Assembly: GCA_964478915.1 (NCBI GenBank)
Contig: CAYZKG010000114.1
Span: forward strand, 1 to 9,071
Length of the DNA: 9,071 nt
Source: CAYJUM01 sp964478915
GTDB taxonomy: Bacteria; Nitrospirota; Nitrospiria; Nitrospirales; Nitrospiraceae
Direction of reading: 5' to 3'
Part shown: positions 1-6,440 of the stretch, piece by piece
Layout: each line of letters starts with the position of its first letter
How positions within the stretch are numbered: the first letter of the stretch is position 1
Program-made: the position numbers and the translations under genes
The notes under the pieces: model-generated
Databases searched by the model: none
What the model was told of the DNA's origin: nothing
What the model saw: the letters and a program-made list of their open reading frames with translations, nothing else

Positions 1-2096
1 GTATCAGCACTACCATGCCGCCCACGGCCGAAGGCCGTGGCGCAATGGCGGGGTTGAAGCGGCTGGCGGGCCGCGTGGAGAGGAAGCTCGATGGACGTTT
101 CGATGACCAGTGGCAGCCGCTCGCAAAGTCGGATGCGCACCACCTGGCTGGGGCGGGTCAGCCCGTAGCCGACGGCAACCTCCCCCTCGATGAGATCCAT
201 GTTGAGTGTCGCACGGCTCATCGGCCGCAGGACGGCGAGCGTCTCGCTGTCCTCGTCAAACAGGGTGACCCGGTCCCCGTCACGGACCGCCCGCCCTGGA
301 CCGAGATGGAACCGCAGCTCAGCCCGGTGAACCCCCCGACCGTCGAGGCGGTCCACCACGACCANNNNNNNNNNCCGGTCTTCAAGGAGCCTCACGCATC
401 GGGTGAGCGTGACCGAATCGGCGAGGCGATGGTAGCCGGTGTGCGAGGCTTCAGCGATGAGCGTGCCGTCGGACTCAGCCTCGGCGCGCAGCCGGCCTGC
501 CGCCGCGACATAGGCCGGGTGGCACCACCGGCGGATCGGCAGCATGACCCACGGCGGCAGCCCGTCAACGGTCAGCGTGCTGTGGGCTAGGGCCGACGTG
601 AAGTACGCCCGTCGCGCATCGCGGACGTACGAGGCGTTGCCGGCATCCATCACAATCTCGCGCCCGTCACGCCACACCGTTATTCCTAACGGATCCGCAT
701 GCCCGTGGAAGCTCACCTCGCCGATCGGGTCACAATGCACGGTCACGTGGATCGGCGCCTCTCTGCCCCGTGCCAGACATCCGAGTCCTCCGGAAGGAAA
801 CGCGGCGGCTGTCTCATTCGGGTCTCCTATGGGCAGCGCCTCATACGCCGCCAACCCCTCCGTGCCAAGCCACCACACCGACGGCTCATGGAATGCTTCC
901 GGCCGCTTGAACTCCGGCCGCCGGAACAGCACCGCCCCAACCGCCAAGATGCCGATGAGCTGACGACTCTCGAAACCGGGAGGACAGATGTCGCCGAGGA
1001 ATGGGATCGTCCCGTCCGGACGCACCATGGCGCAGGCGGCCTCGTGCATGCGCTCCAGGCGATGGCTCACCGCTTCCGGCACCGGCACCTGGTGCTGCCG
1101 AGCCAGCGAGACGGTTTCAGTCCAGATCCGTGTCATCAGGAAGTGATAGTGGCTGGACTGCTCGCGAAACAGCCCGTCGGGATGCGTCTGACGCACCAGC
1201 TCCTCGCACAGCAGCTCCCAGCCGATGGCCCGCGCCTTGGCGGCGCTGGGCAATTCGGGGAAACAGGTGCCGGCGATGAAGAGCGCGCGGGCGTTGTTCA
1301 CCACGTGGTTATGGCGCAACGCCGTTTCGAGATGGGTCGCGAGATACGCGGTGTGGGACTCAAGCTGCGGCAGCAACCACCCGCTCAGAAAGGCTTCCTC
1401 CGTGCCGAGCGACCGCAGCAGGTAGGCGGTCTGCGTCCAATGACAGATCCGCTCCGACACCGAATAACTCTCCCATGTCATCGGATGCCCGACGGGATTG
1501 CGGCGCCCCCAGTCTTCCAGGAGGCGCATCAGGATCTCGAGGTACGCGCGGTCGCCGGTGTACAAGGCCGCCTTCGCAAGGAGCGGGGCGTAGGCGAACC
1601 GGTTGAGCGCAAAGGCATGCTCCTCATCCGTAAACCCTCGATGCCAATCCACGCTGCCGGACCACTCGCGCGTGACCCCGGGAGCCAGCGGCAGCGTCCC
1701 GCCGTGGATCTGGTCGGCACGTTTCACAAGATCCTCCACCTCCGCGAGGCAGCGCTGCCGGGCGCAGGAGGCCAGGGGGGCCGCGTCCTCAGGCGAAAAG
1801 AAATACGCCGGAGGAGACCAGGACGTGACGTGCGGGACGCGGACCTTGGGCTCCACGCGAGGCGCAACGGTCCGGTGGAGCCCCGCGGGCAAGCCCGCGG
1901 CTCCCCCCACCACGCCCCATGCGGGGCGACATCCCGCACCCCCGGACAAGTCCGGGGCTCCTACTGCGGGGTGGAGCCGTTTCAGCCGGATCCTCGCGCT
2001 GTGGGCCAGCGCGCGCGCCGCCGCCAGGCCCGCGACGAGCTGGACCCGTGGCCCCTGCCGAAGCAGCCAACCCGCATAGGTCCGCAGTTCGCGCAT
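1..2096 (-). CDS. Heparinase II/III-family protein (3' end outside window)
   Basis: The frame is open for 698 codons from the ATG at 2096 to base 1 without a stop. An (alpha/alpha)-type region carries the family pattern RHNHVVNNARALFIAGTCFP (about 261-280) and DGLFREQSSHYHF (about 307-319). The beta-sandwich part has SFHGHADPLGITVWRDGR (about 462-479) and the SALAHSTLTVDG strand (about 501-512), with candidate catalytic His and Tyr residues. The family cleaves uronic-acid polysaccharides by beta-elimination. No convincing signal peptide is seen in the first 40 residues. GAGG 8 nt upstream overlaps the stop of the transferase gene. Residues about 43-75 come from a hairpin insert. The ten Ns (365-374) keep the frame: LLEDR before and VVVDRLDG after read as continuous family sequence. 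Coming last in a synthesis operon, it may be a glycan-trimming lyase or, more speculatively, a uronyl epimerase of related fold. Confidence 0.85.
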   Translation of the reverse strand, partial: MRELRTYAGWLLRQGPRVQLVAGLAAARALAHSARIRLKRLHPAVGAPDLSGGAGCRPAWGVVGGAAGLPAGLHRTVAPRVEPKVRVPHVTSWSPPAYFFSPEDAAPLASCARQRCLAEVEDLVKRADQIHGGTLPLAPGVTREWSGSVDWHRGFTDEEHAFALNRFAYAPLLAKAALYTGDRAYLEILMRLLEDWGRRNPVGHPMTWESYSVSERICHWTQTAYLLRSLGTEEAFLSGWLLPQLESHTAYLATHLETALRHNHVVNNARALFIAGTCFPELPSAAKARAIGWELLCEELVRQTHPDGLFREQSSHYHFLMTRIWTETVSLARQHQVPVPEAVSHRLERMHEAACAMVRPDGTIPFLGDICPPGFESRQLIGILAVGAVLFRRPEFKRPEAFHEPSVWWLGTEGLAAYEALPIGDPNETAAAFPSGGLGCLARGREAPIHVTVHCDPIGEVSFHGHADPLGITVWRDGREIVMDAGNASYVRDARRAYFTSALAHSTLTVDGLPPWVMLPIRRWCHPAYVAAAGRLRAEAESDGTLIAEASHTGYHRLADSVTLTRCVRLLEDRXXXXVVVDRLDGRGVHRAELRFHLGPGRAVRDGDRVTLFDEDSETLAVLRPMSRATLNMDLIEGEVAVGYGLTRPSQVVRIRLCERLPLVIETSIELPLHAARQPLQPRHCATAFGRGRHGSAD
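22..40. repeat. Perfect GC-rich palindrome near heparinase 3' end
   Basis: CCACGGCC-GAA-GGCCGTGG forms an 8-bp perfect stem with a 3-nt loop. It lies in the open heparinase frame but beyond the part that reads as family sequence, and there is no T-tract, so it does not look like a terminator within what is visible. It resembles the insert hairpins in style (8-bp GC stem, tiny loop) but not in sequence. Confidence 0.4.
365..374. other. Assembly gap (10 Ns)
   Basis: Ten undetermined bases lie inside the heparinase gene. The reading frame before and after the gap is the same if the gap is really 10 bases or 10 plus a multiple of three, and the flanking protein reads as one strand of the family's beta domain, so the gap length is probably right or nearly so. 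Confidence 0.95.
1874..1978. repeat. REP/MITE-like hairpin insert with 9-bp direct repeats
   Basis: A perfect 9-bp direct repeat GGTGGAGCC occurs at 1874-1882 and 1970-1978, 96 bp apart. Between and partly over these copies lie three strong palindromes: CCGCGGGC-AA-GCCCGCGG (1883-1900), CGCCCC-ATGC-GGGGCG (1913-1928) and CCCCGGAC-AA-GTCCGGGG (1940-1957). An outer stem CCCGCA/TGCGGG (1933-1938 with 1965-1970) encloses the third. Removing 96 bp joins the heparinase frame cleanly as RLKRLHRTVAPR, so the segment looks inserted with target duplication and adds exactly 32 codons of Gly/Ala/Pro-rich sequence. GGAGCC also occurs at hairpin edges, so part of the direct repeat may belong to the element rather than the target. 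Confidence 0.7.
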
Positions 2097-2106
2097 TCCC
2101 GCCGCC

Positions 2107-4089
2107 TCACACAATCTGACGGGCCTGGAGGAACTTGCACAGCCGCGCATCGGCCTGCCCGTCGAGCCGATAAAACATCTGCTCAATCGCATTCGGCCAA
2201 TGGCGCGTGCGGCGCTGGTACTCCGGCCCCTTGGAGAGACATTCCCGAAACGCGGCAAGGAGTTGGTCGTAGCGGGTCCAAAAGAAGAAGGCCTCTGGAA
2301 TATCCAGCATGCGGTTCGGCCCGAAGCTTCCCGGCGAGAGATACACCAGCGGCATGGTGTCCAGGACGATGGCTTCAAAGCTGGTGGAGGAGACGCCGGT
2401 GAGCACCGCGCAGGAGGCGCGGATCAGCTCATGCACATCTGAGTCGAATACGCGGTAGCGGCTGACACCCGCTTGGCGGGCCATAGCCTCCAGCTCCTTC
2501 GTGAGCCGGCAGTGGTAGTGGAACTTGATGAGCAGGAAGACGCGGAGATCCTCCCGGGCGAGGCGCAGCGCTTCCTCTAAGAGGGTGTGGGTTTCCTCCC
2601 GAACGCTCGTGCCGGCGACCAGGACGTATTCGGCGTCCGCCTGCAGGCCGTGGCGCTGGGCAAACGCCGCTCCAGCGTCCGGGGCGGCGCCGTCGAGGCG
2701 CAGGTCCGGGTAGCGGACAGGCCCAACGAGAACGACCTGCTGAGGATCCATCCGCACGCGCCAGGCCTCTTGGGCATTGGCCCCATACGTTGCCAAGACA
2801 TCAGGCAGGGGGTAGGAGGAAATGCGTTCGTGGGTCACGAGGCGCTCGCGGGCCTCCGGCGACGGAAAGAGCCAACCGAGATGGTTGGAGGTGAAGATGC
2901 TGGCCTGCAGCCCCACGATGGGAAGATGGGAGCGGGCCGCCTTGACGCCGAACCACAGCGCCCGCTCCATCGGCTGATGCTCGAAGGTATGGAACACGCA
3001 GCGGATCTTGCCAAGTTCCCGCACGAGCCGTCGCATGCCCAGAACGATGCCAAGGTCCATCGCGAATTCGCCGGAGACCATCTCGCGGTCCAGGTCGCGC
3101 AGGAGCATGGGCCGAAGGTCAATGCCGTGAAAGCGGATCGGCCGCTGCGCCTGCTGCTCTCGCCAGGTGAAATACCGCTTCACGGGGCCAACCGTGAGCG
3201 CAACCCGAAGCGCATCCTGGAGCGACCAGAGCGATTCGAGCAGGACAACGCCGTGGGCTCGTGTTTGGCGCACGCGGCGCAGCTCCTGCAACAACCCACG
3301 CGGTCCGAGCGACAACACCGAGGCATGAACGATCGCGTAGCCGCGCGCCTTCACAGATTCAGGCAGCCGTCCATACGTATGAGCGCGCCATCGTTCGCCA
3401 AGCTGCCAGAGCACTGGGAACCGGCTATAAAAGATCACCCGCTCCGCCGGGTGCGCGGCCAGTTCCCGCGCGGTGCGCCGCAGGCCAACGGCGCGCAGGA
3501 TCAGCCAGTTCACCCATTGGACGGCGCCATGGCGCAGCCGGCAAGACAGGAGCGTGCGCCATGAGAGCGGCCGGATGGGTGGCCCGTCCGGAGCGACCTG
3601 GAATTCGTCCACCTCGAGGCCGCGTGAGCGCACCAGCTCACGCAACGACTCGGCGAGCGCGGGGTCGTCCGTGGCGAAGCAGATGCGCGTGGCCGGATGC
3701 GTGCGGAGCACCGCGGCGATGACCAGCAGCCAGTAGAGCTGCGGGATCATCGGAACGCGGAGCTCGCCGTTCTCCGAGAAGCCGGTGAACCACCACCAAC
3801 TGATCGAGCTCTGCCAGCGATACAGCTCGGTCAGCCCGGACTCCACGGCGAATCGGAGCATGAAGTCGGGGTAATCCGTCTTGAGCCGCTCCGCCGCCTC
3901 GGCCCGAAACGCCTCCGGGTCAATCAGGCGGCCCTGCGGGCCGAGGAGCTCGGCCTCGGTCCCGGCCAGCCGCGCATGGGGGGTGAGGCACAGGTAGGCG
4001 AAGGGCCGGCCGTCAGTCCGGAGGGTCCCGATGAACGCCTCGCGGGGCCACATGGAGCGCGTGGTGAGGGCTTCAATGAGCAGATCCAT
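2107..4089 (-). CDS. GT-B-like surface-polysaccharide transferase, about 660 aa
   Basis: This large two-part protein resembles putative surface-carbohydrate transferases in the broad CDP-glycerol/capsule-polysaccharide synthase type of fold. The N-terminal part has an aromatic block (RWQSSISWWWFTGFSE, about 91-106) followed by PMIPQLYWLLVI. The middle has FEHQPMERALWFGVKAA (about 369-385) leading to IVGLQASIF, a pattern seen in capsule synthases where E and Q precede a GxQ strand. The C-terminal half has a second Rossmann-like part with LVGPVRYPDL, LIKFHYH (about 520-526) and the donor-site-like TGVSSTSFEAIVLD (about 564-577) followed by PLVYLSP. No signal peptide or membrane span is visible. 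I use the ATG at 4089 with AGGAG 8 nt upstream (4098-4102); a GTG at 4092 is possible. It likely transfers the CMP- or NDP-sugar made by the upstream genes. Donor and acceptor are unknown, and the assignment rests on motifs recalled from the family. Confidence 0.7.
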   Translation of the reverse strand: MDLLIEALTTRSMWPREAFIGTLRTDGRPFAYLCLTPHARLAGTEAELLGPQGRLIDPEAFRAEAAERLKTDYPDFMLRFAVESGLTELYRWQSSISWWWFTGFSENGELRVPMIPQLYWLLVIAAVLRTHPATRICFATDDPALAESLRELVRSRGLEVDEFQVAPDGPPIRPLSWRTLLSCRLRHGAVQWVNWLILRAVGLRRTARELAAHPAERVIFYSRFPVLWQLGERWRAHTYGRLPESVKARGYAIVHASVLSLGPRGLLQELRRVRQTRAHGVVLLESLWSLQDALRVALTVGPVKRYFTWREQQAQRPIRFHGIDLRPMLLRDLDREMVSGEFAMDLGIVLGMRRLVRELGKIRCVFHTFEHQPMERALWFGVKAARSHLPIVGLQASIFTSNHLGWLFPSPEARERLVTHERISSYPLPDVLATYGANAQEAWRVRMDPQQVVLVGPVRYPDLRLDGAAPDAGAAFAQRHGLQADAEYVLVAGTSVREETHTLLEEALRLAREDLRVFLLIKFHYHCRLTKELEAMARQAGVSRYRVFDSDVHELIRASCAVLTGVSSTSFEAIVLDTMPLVYLSPGSFGPNRMLDIPEAFFFWTRYDQLLAAFRECLSKGPEYQRRTRHWPNAIEQMFYRLDGQADARLCKFLQARQIV

Positions 4090-4092
4090 CAC

Positions 4093-4737
4093 TCACACTC
4101 CTGCCATCAGGCAGGCCTCGAGTTCCGTGAGCGACCGGATGCAAGGTCCGGCATATCCGCTCAACAGCGGCGTCTCAGAACCCTGCCGCCAGATGAACGG
4201 AATGCCCACCCGCTGGGCGGCGAACCAATCGGTCTGCGCATCACCGATGAACAGCGCCTCCGGGGGCTGGAGGCGGTGGCGCGCCAGCACCTGGCGGAGC
4301 AAGACCTCCTTTGGGGTGGGGGAACCGCGGACGTCATCGAAGTAGTGCGCCATCTGACGACGCTGGATGATGGTGTTCAGCTCCTCCTCCGGAGTCCCCG
4401 ACACGACGAAGAAGCGGTACCGGCCTCGATGGGCGCGCAGGAACGTCTCGGCGCCCTCCACCCACGGGGCGGCGATGATCGCTTCGACGATGAGGTCGGC
4501 GAACTGGTCACAGAGCCGCTCGAAGGTCTCCTCATCAAGCGGGCGCCGCAGGAGGTCCCGGTAGATCGTCCGGAACTTCTCAAACCGCGCGACACCGCCA
4601 TGCGCCCGGTGGTAGGCGAGGATCTGCTGCACGACCGCCGGACCTTCGGCCGCGAAGAGCCGCGCCACGGCGCTCGTCTTGATGCCCGCAGACTCCACCA
4701 GGACATCGTCAAAATCGAAGATGAGCGCTCGCAGCAT
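4093..4737 (-). CDS. HAD-superfamily hydrolase (phosphatase-like)
   Basis: This 214-residue protein has all four HAD motifs in order: motif I FDFDDV with nucleophile Asp8 and acid/base Asp10, motif II VVSGT with Ser113, motif III Lys143 (TPKEVLL), and motif IV GDAQTD with Asp166 and Asp170. A helical cap of about 70-80 residues sits between motifs I and II, as in phosphoglycolate-phosphatase-like (C1 cap) HADs rather than in the cap-less KdsC type. It would remove phosphate from a small sugar phosphate in the cytoplasm. I chose the ATG at 4737 because motif I then starts at residue 7 as usual; the frame extends to 4938, but that part only shadows the epimerase. In this locus it may dephosphorylate a sugar-9-phosphate-like precursor before CMP activation, or a precursor hexose phosphate. 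That assignment is inference. Confidence 0.9.
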   Translation of the reverse strand: MLRALIFDFDDVLVESAGIKTSAVARLFAAEGPAVVQQILAYHRAHGGVARFEKFRTIYRDLLRRPLDEETFERLCDQFADLIVEAIIAAPWVEGAETFLRAHRGRYRFFVVSGTPEEELNTIIQRRQMAHYFDDVRGSPTPKEVLLRQVLARHRLQPPEALFIGDAQTDWFAAQRVGIPFIWRQGSETPLLSGYAGPCIRSLTELEACLMAGV

Positions 4738-4775
4738 CAATGGAACGTGACCGTTTCGTCCAGGCTCCACATCAT
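4737..4775 (-). CDS. Possible 12-residue coupling minicistron
   Basis: A 13-codon frame, ATG ATG through TGA, encodes MMWSLDETVTFH. Its first ATG overlaps the epimerase stop as ATGA and its own stop overlaps the HAD start as TGATG, so it bridges the two genes without a gap. It has the Shine-Dalgarno GAGGAG (4781-4786) 5 nt upstream, whereas the HAD start itself has none. This fits translational coupling, where ribosomes reading the minicistron restart at HAD. The peptide is too short for any family assignment and may be only spacer. Confidence 0.3.
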   Translation of the reverse strand: MMWSLDETVTFH

Positions 4776-5692
4776 CGCAGCTCCTCGGCGATCGCCGCGT
4801 TGGCCCGTTCGCGCTCGTGGATCTCCTCGAGGCAGGCCAGCAGCCCCTGTCCGAGGTCGAGGGAGTACGTGCCGATGAGCTTCCTGCCGATCTTCGGCTG
4901 GAAGTTGTACGGCGTCTGGCGGTAGTGGACCAATTCATCCGGCCCCTGGAAGGTGATGGTGAGCTTCTTATTGAGGATCTCTTGGATCATCTCCAGGAGC
5001 GCCTTGACGTTCATGGGCTGGTGGCCGGTGAGGACGACGTACTGGTGCTCGAACTCTGGGGCGAGCGCTTCAACGCTGTTGCGCGCCGCATCCTCCACGT
5101 GGATGTACTCCCGCACCTCCTCGCCGGTGCCGAGGCAGTCGATCCGCCCCTCGCGGAGCGCCTGGGCGAGGTACCGGTGGACGGCATTGGTCTCATTCGC
5201 CCGAGGGCCGTAGAGGCTGCCGTAGCGCAGGATGGTGTAGGGCAAGCCGTAGGCCCGCTGGAAGGCCTCGATGTAGAGCTCCGCCGCCTGCTTACTGCAC
5301 CGGTAGAACCCACCCGCAAGACTGTGGACGTACACGGTGCTGGCGTACATGAACCGACGGACCCCGGCCTGCCGGCACGCCTCCAGGAGGATCGTGGTGC
5401 CCAGGACGTTGTGCCGGACGGTGTCCACCGGCCGCTGGCTGGCCTCGTTCATGTCCGTGATCCCGGCGAAGTGGTAGACGACCTCGCCGCCGGTCACGGC
5501 ACGCCGGACCGCGGCCTCATCGAGGAGGTCCCCGACGACCATCCCCTGGCCGGGCCGCAGGTACGGCGAGGGCTGCCGATCAAAGATGGTCACCTCATGC
5601 CCCCGCTCAGCCAGCACATCAGCCACATGGCTGCCCAGGAACCCTGAGCCTCCAACAACGACCACCTTCATCGTGGTGACAGGCATCCCCAT
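4772..5692 (-). CDS. NAD-dependent epimerase/dehydratase (extended SDR, NDP-sugar type)
   Basis: This 306-residue protein is an extended SDR of the UDP-glucose 4-epimerase/NDP-sugar dehydratase superfamily. The Rossmann loop GGSGFLG is at 14-20, VYHFAG at 72-77, the AST strand carrying the catalytic Ser at 117-119, and the pair Tyr130/Lys134 (YRCSK) gives YxxxK. The downstream motifs LRYGSLYGPRA and EYIHVEDAA are typical of sugar-nucleotide binders. It probably interconverts or dehydrates an NDP-sugar for the glycan, but the sequence does not tell whether it is an epimerase, dehydratase or reductase. The start at 5692 is 1 nt after the SDR stop with GGAGG 8 nt upstream (5701-5705). The internal ATG at 5671 gives a more usual MKVVVVGG N-terminus and is the main alternative. 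The stop overlaps a possible minicistron as ATGA. Confidence 0.9.
   Translation of the reverse strand: MGMPVTTMKVVVVGGSGFLGSHVADVLAERGHEVTIFDRQPSPYLRPGQGMVVGDLLDEAAVRRAVTGGEVVYHFAGITDMNEASQRPVDTVRHNVLGTTILLEACRQAGVRRFMYASTVYVHSLAGGFYRCSKQAAELYIEAFQRAYGLPYTILRYGSLYGPRANETNAVHRYLAQALREGRIDCLGTGEEVREYIHVEDAARNSVEALAPEFEHQYVVLTGHQPMNVKALLEMIQEILNKKLTITFQGPDELVHYRQTPYNFQPKIGRKLIGTYSLDLGQGLLACLEEIHERERANAAIAEELR
4781..4786 (-). promoter_or_regulatory. Shine-Dalgarno GAGGAG before the minicistron
   Basis: GAGGAG lies inside the last codons of the epimerase gene, 5 nt before the ATG at 4775 and 8 nt before a second in-frame ATG at 4772. It is over 40 nt from the HAD ATG at 4737, too far to serve it directly, which is why the short frame between them is worth keeping. 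Confidence 0.45.
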
Positions 5693-5693
5693 G

Positions 5694-6440
5694 TCAATCC
5701 CCTCCGCTTACGGTGAAGACCTCCCCCGTCATGTAATCGCCCGCCTCAGACACCAGAAAGAGCGCCAGCTGTGCCACGTCTATGGGCTGCCCGGCCCGTT
5801 TCAGCGGGATGAGCTGGATGCGCTGCGACACATTGGTCCTGCCCATCGTGTCATGGAAGGGAGTCTTGATGAAGCCGGCACGGATCGTGTTGACCAGGAT
5901 GCGATACGGGGCGCCGGCCCTGGCCATCCCCCGAGTCAGCGCTTCCATGGCGGCCTTGGCTGCGGCGTAATGCAGCGTCTGCGGCGAGCCGCCGTACTTC
6001 ACCCCGATGGAACTGATGTTGATGATCTTGCCGCCCCGCCGCCTCATGTGCCGGAACGCCTCGCGCGCGAGCAGAAAGGGCGCTCGCGCGTTCAGGGCCA
6101 AGGTCCGATCCCAGGACGTCTCGGCTAATTCCAAAAAATGGCGCGGACCGAAAACCGCCCCTGCGTTATTAATCAACACGTCAATGCCGCGAAACTGTTT
6201 GACGAACGCCTCCATCAGCCTGAGGCACTCCTGAGGATCCAGCAGGTCGCCGTGGAACTCCACCGCCTCGCCGTCGCGTCGCGTCACCTCACAATGCAGA
6301 GCGCGTGCCTGTCGTTCGTTCCTGCAGTAGTGAATCCCGATGCGCGCGCCCTCCGCGGCAAAGAGCCGCACCATGGAGGTTCCTATTCCGCCGCTCGCGC
6401 CGGTAATGAGCACCCGCTTGCCCTTCAGGCCGTTGAACAT
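5694..6440 (-). CDS. Classical short-chain dehydrogenase/reductase
   Basis: This 248-residue protein is a complete classical SDR, a cytoplasmic NAD(P)(H)-dependent oxidoreductase. The cofactor loop TGASGGIG is at 13-20, NNAG at 91-94, the active-site Asn at N117, the catalytic Ser at 143/144 (NISS), and Tyr158 and Lys162 form YxxxK. The C-terminus ends in the usual MTGEVFTVSGGD. I chose the ATG at 6440, which gives the expected N-terminus just before the first strand and has GAAGG 8 nt upstream; a longer frame to 6632 only adds sequence from inside the cytidylyltransferase. It overlaps that gene by 16 nt. A cytidylyltransferase followed by an SDR recalls the Campylobacter ptmB-ptmA flagellin-glycan pair, so a role in making the activated sugar or its amino-sugar precursor is plausible. 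The substrate is not determinable; the resemblance to FabG is only at family level. Confidence 0.9.
   Translation of the reverse strand: MFNGLKGKRVLITGASGGIGTSMVRLFAAEGARIGIHYCRNERQARALHCEVTRRDGEAVEFHGDLLDPQECLRLMEAFVKQFRGIDVLINNAGAVFGPRHFLELAETSWDRTLALNARAPFLLAREAFRHMRRRGGKIINISSIGVKYGGSPQTLHYAAAKAAMEALTRGMARAGAPYRILVNTIRAGFIKTPFHDTMGRTNVSQRIQLIPLKRAGQPIDVAQLALFLVSEAGDYMTGEVFTVSGGD

Noticed and set aside
1..16. Possible start of a next gene (ATG at 16 reading MVVLI)
   Set aside because: Only five codons are visible, there is no Shine-Dalgarno, and the heparinase frame has not yet ended.
1883..1957. Palindromes as a transcription terminator or CRISPR repeat
   Set aside because: There is no T-tract after the stems and they lie inside an open gene. 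The three palindromes differ from each other and have no regular spacers, so this is not a CRISPR array.
699..2402. 567-codon open frame on the plus strand
   Set aside because: It lies antisense to the heparinase and transferase genes, has an Arg/Gly/Pro/His-rich composition with no recognisable motif, and crosses the hairpin insert. Long shadow frames are expected in GC-rich DNA.
2587..3564. 325-codon open frame on the plus strand
   Set aside because: It is antisense to the transferase gene, with no domain motif and shadow-type composition.
3697..4878. 393-codon open frame on the plus strand
   Set aside because: It is antisense to the HAD gene and its neighbours. The minus-strand proteins have complete motifs here and this one has none.
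4738..4938. N-terminal extension of the HAD protein
   Set aside because: The Ser/Arg-rich residues only shadow the epimerase 3' end; motif I sits correctly after the ATG at 4737.
4817..5647. 276-codon open frame on the plus strand
   Set aside because: It is antisense to the epimerase gene, whose Rossmann and YxxxK motifs show the true strand.
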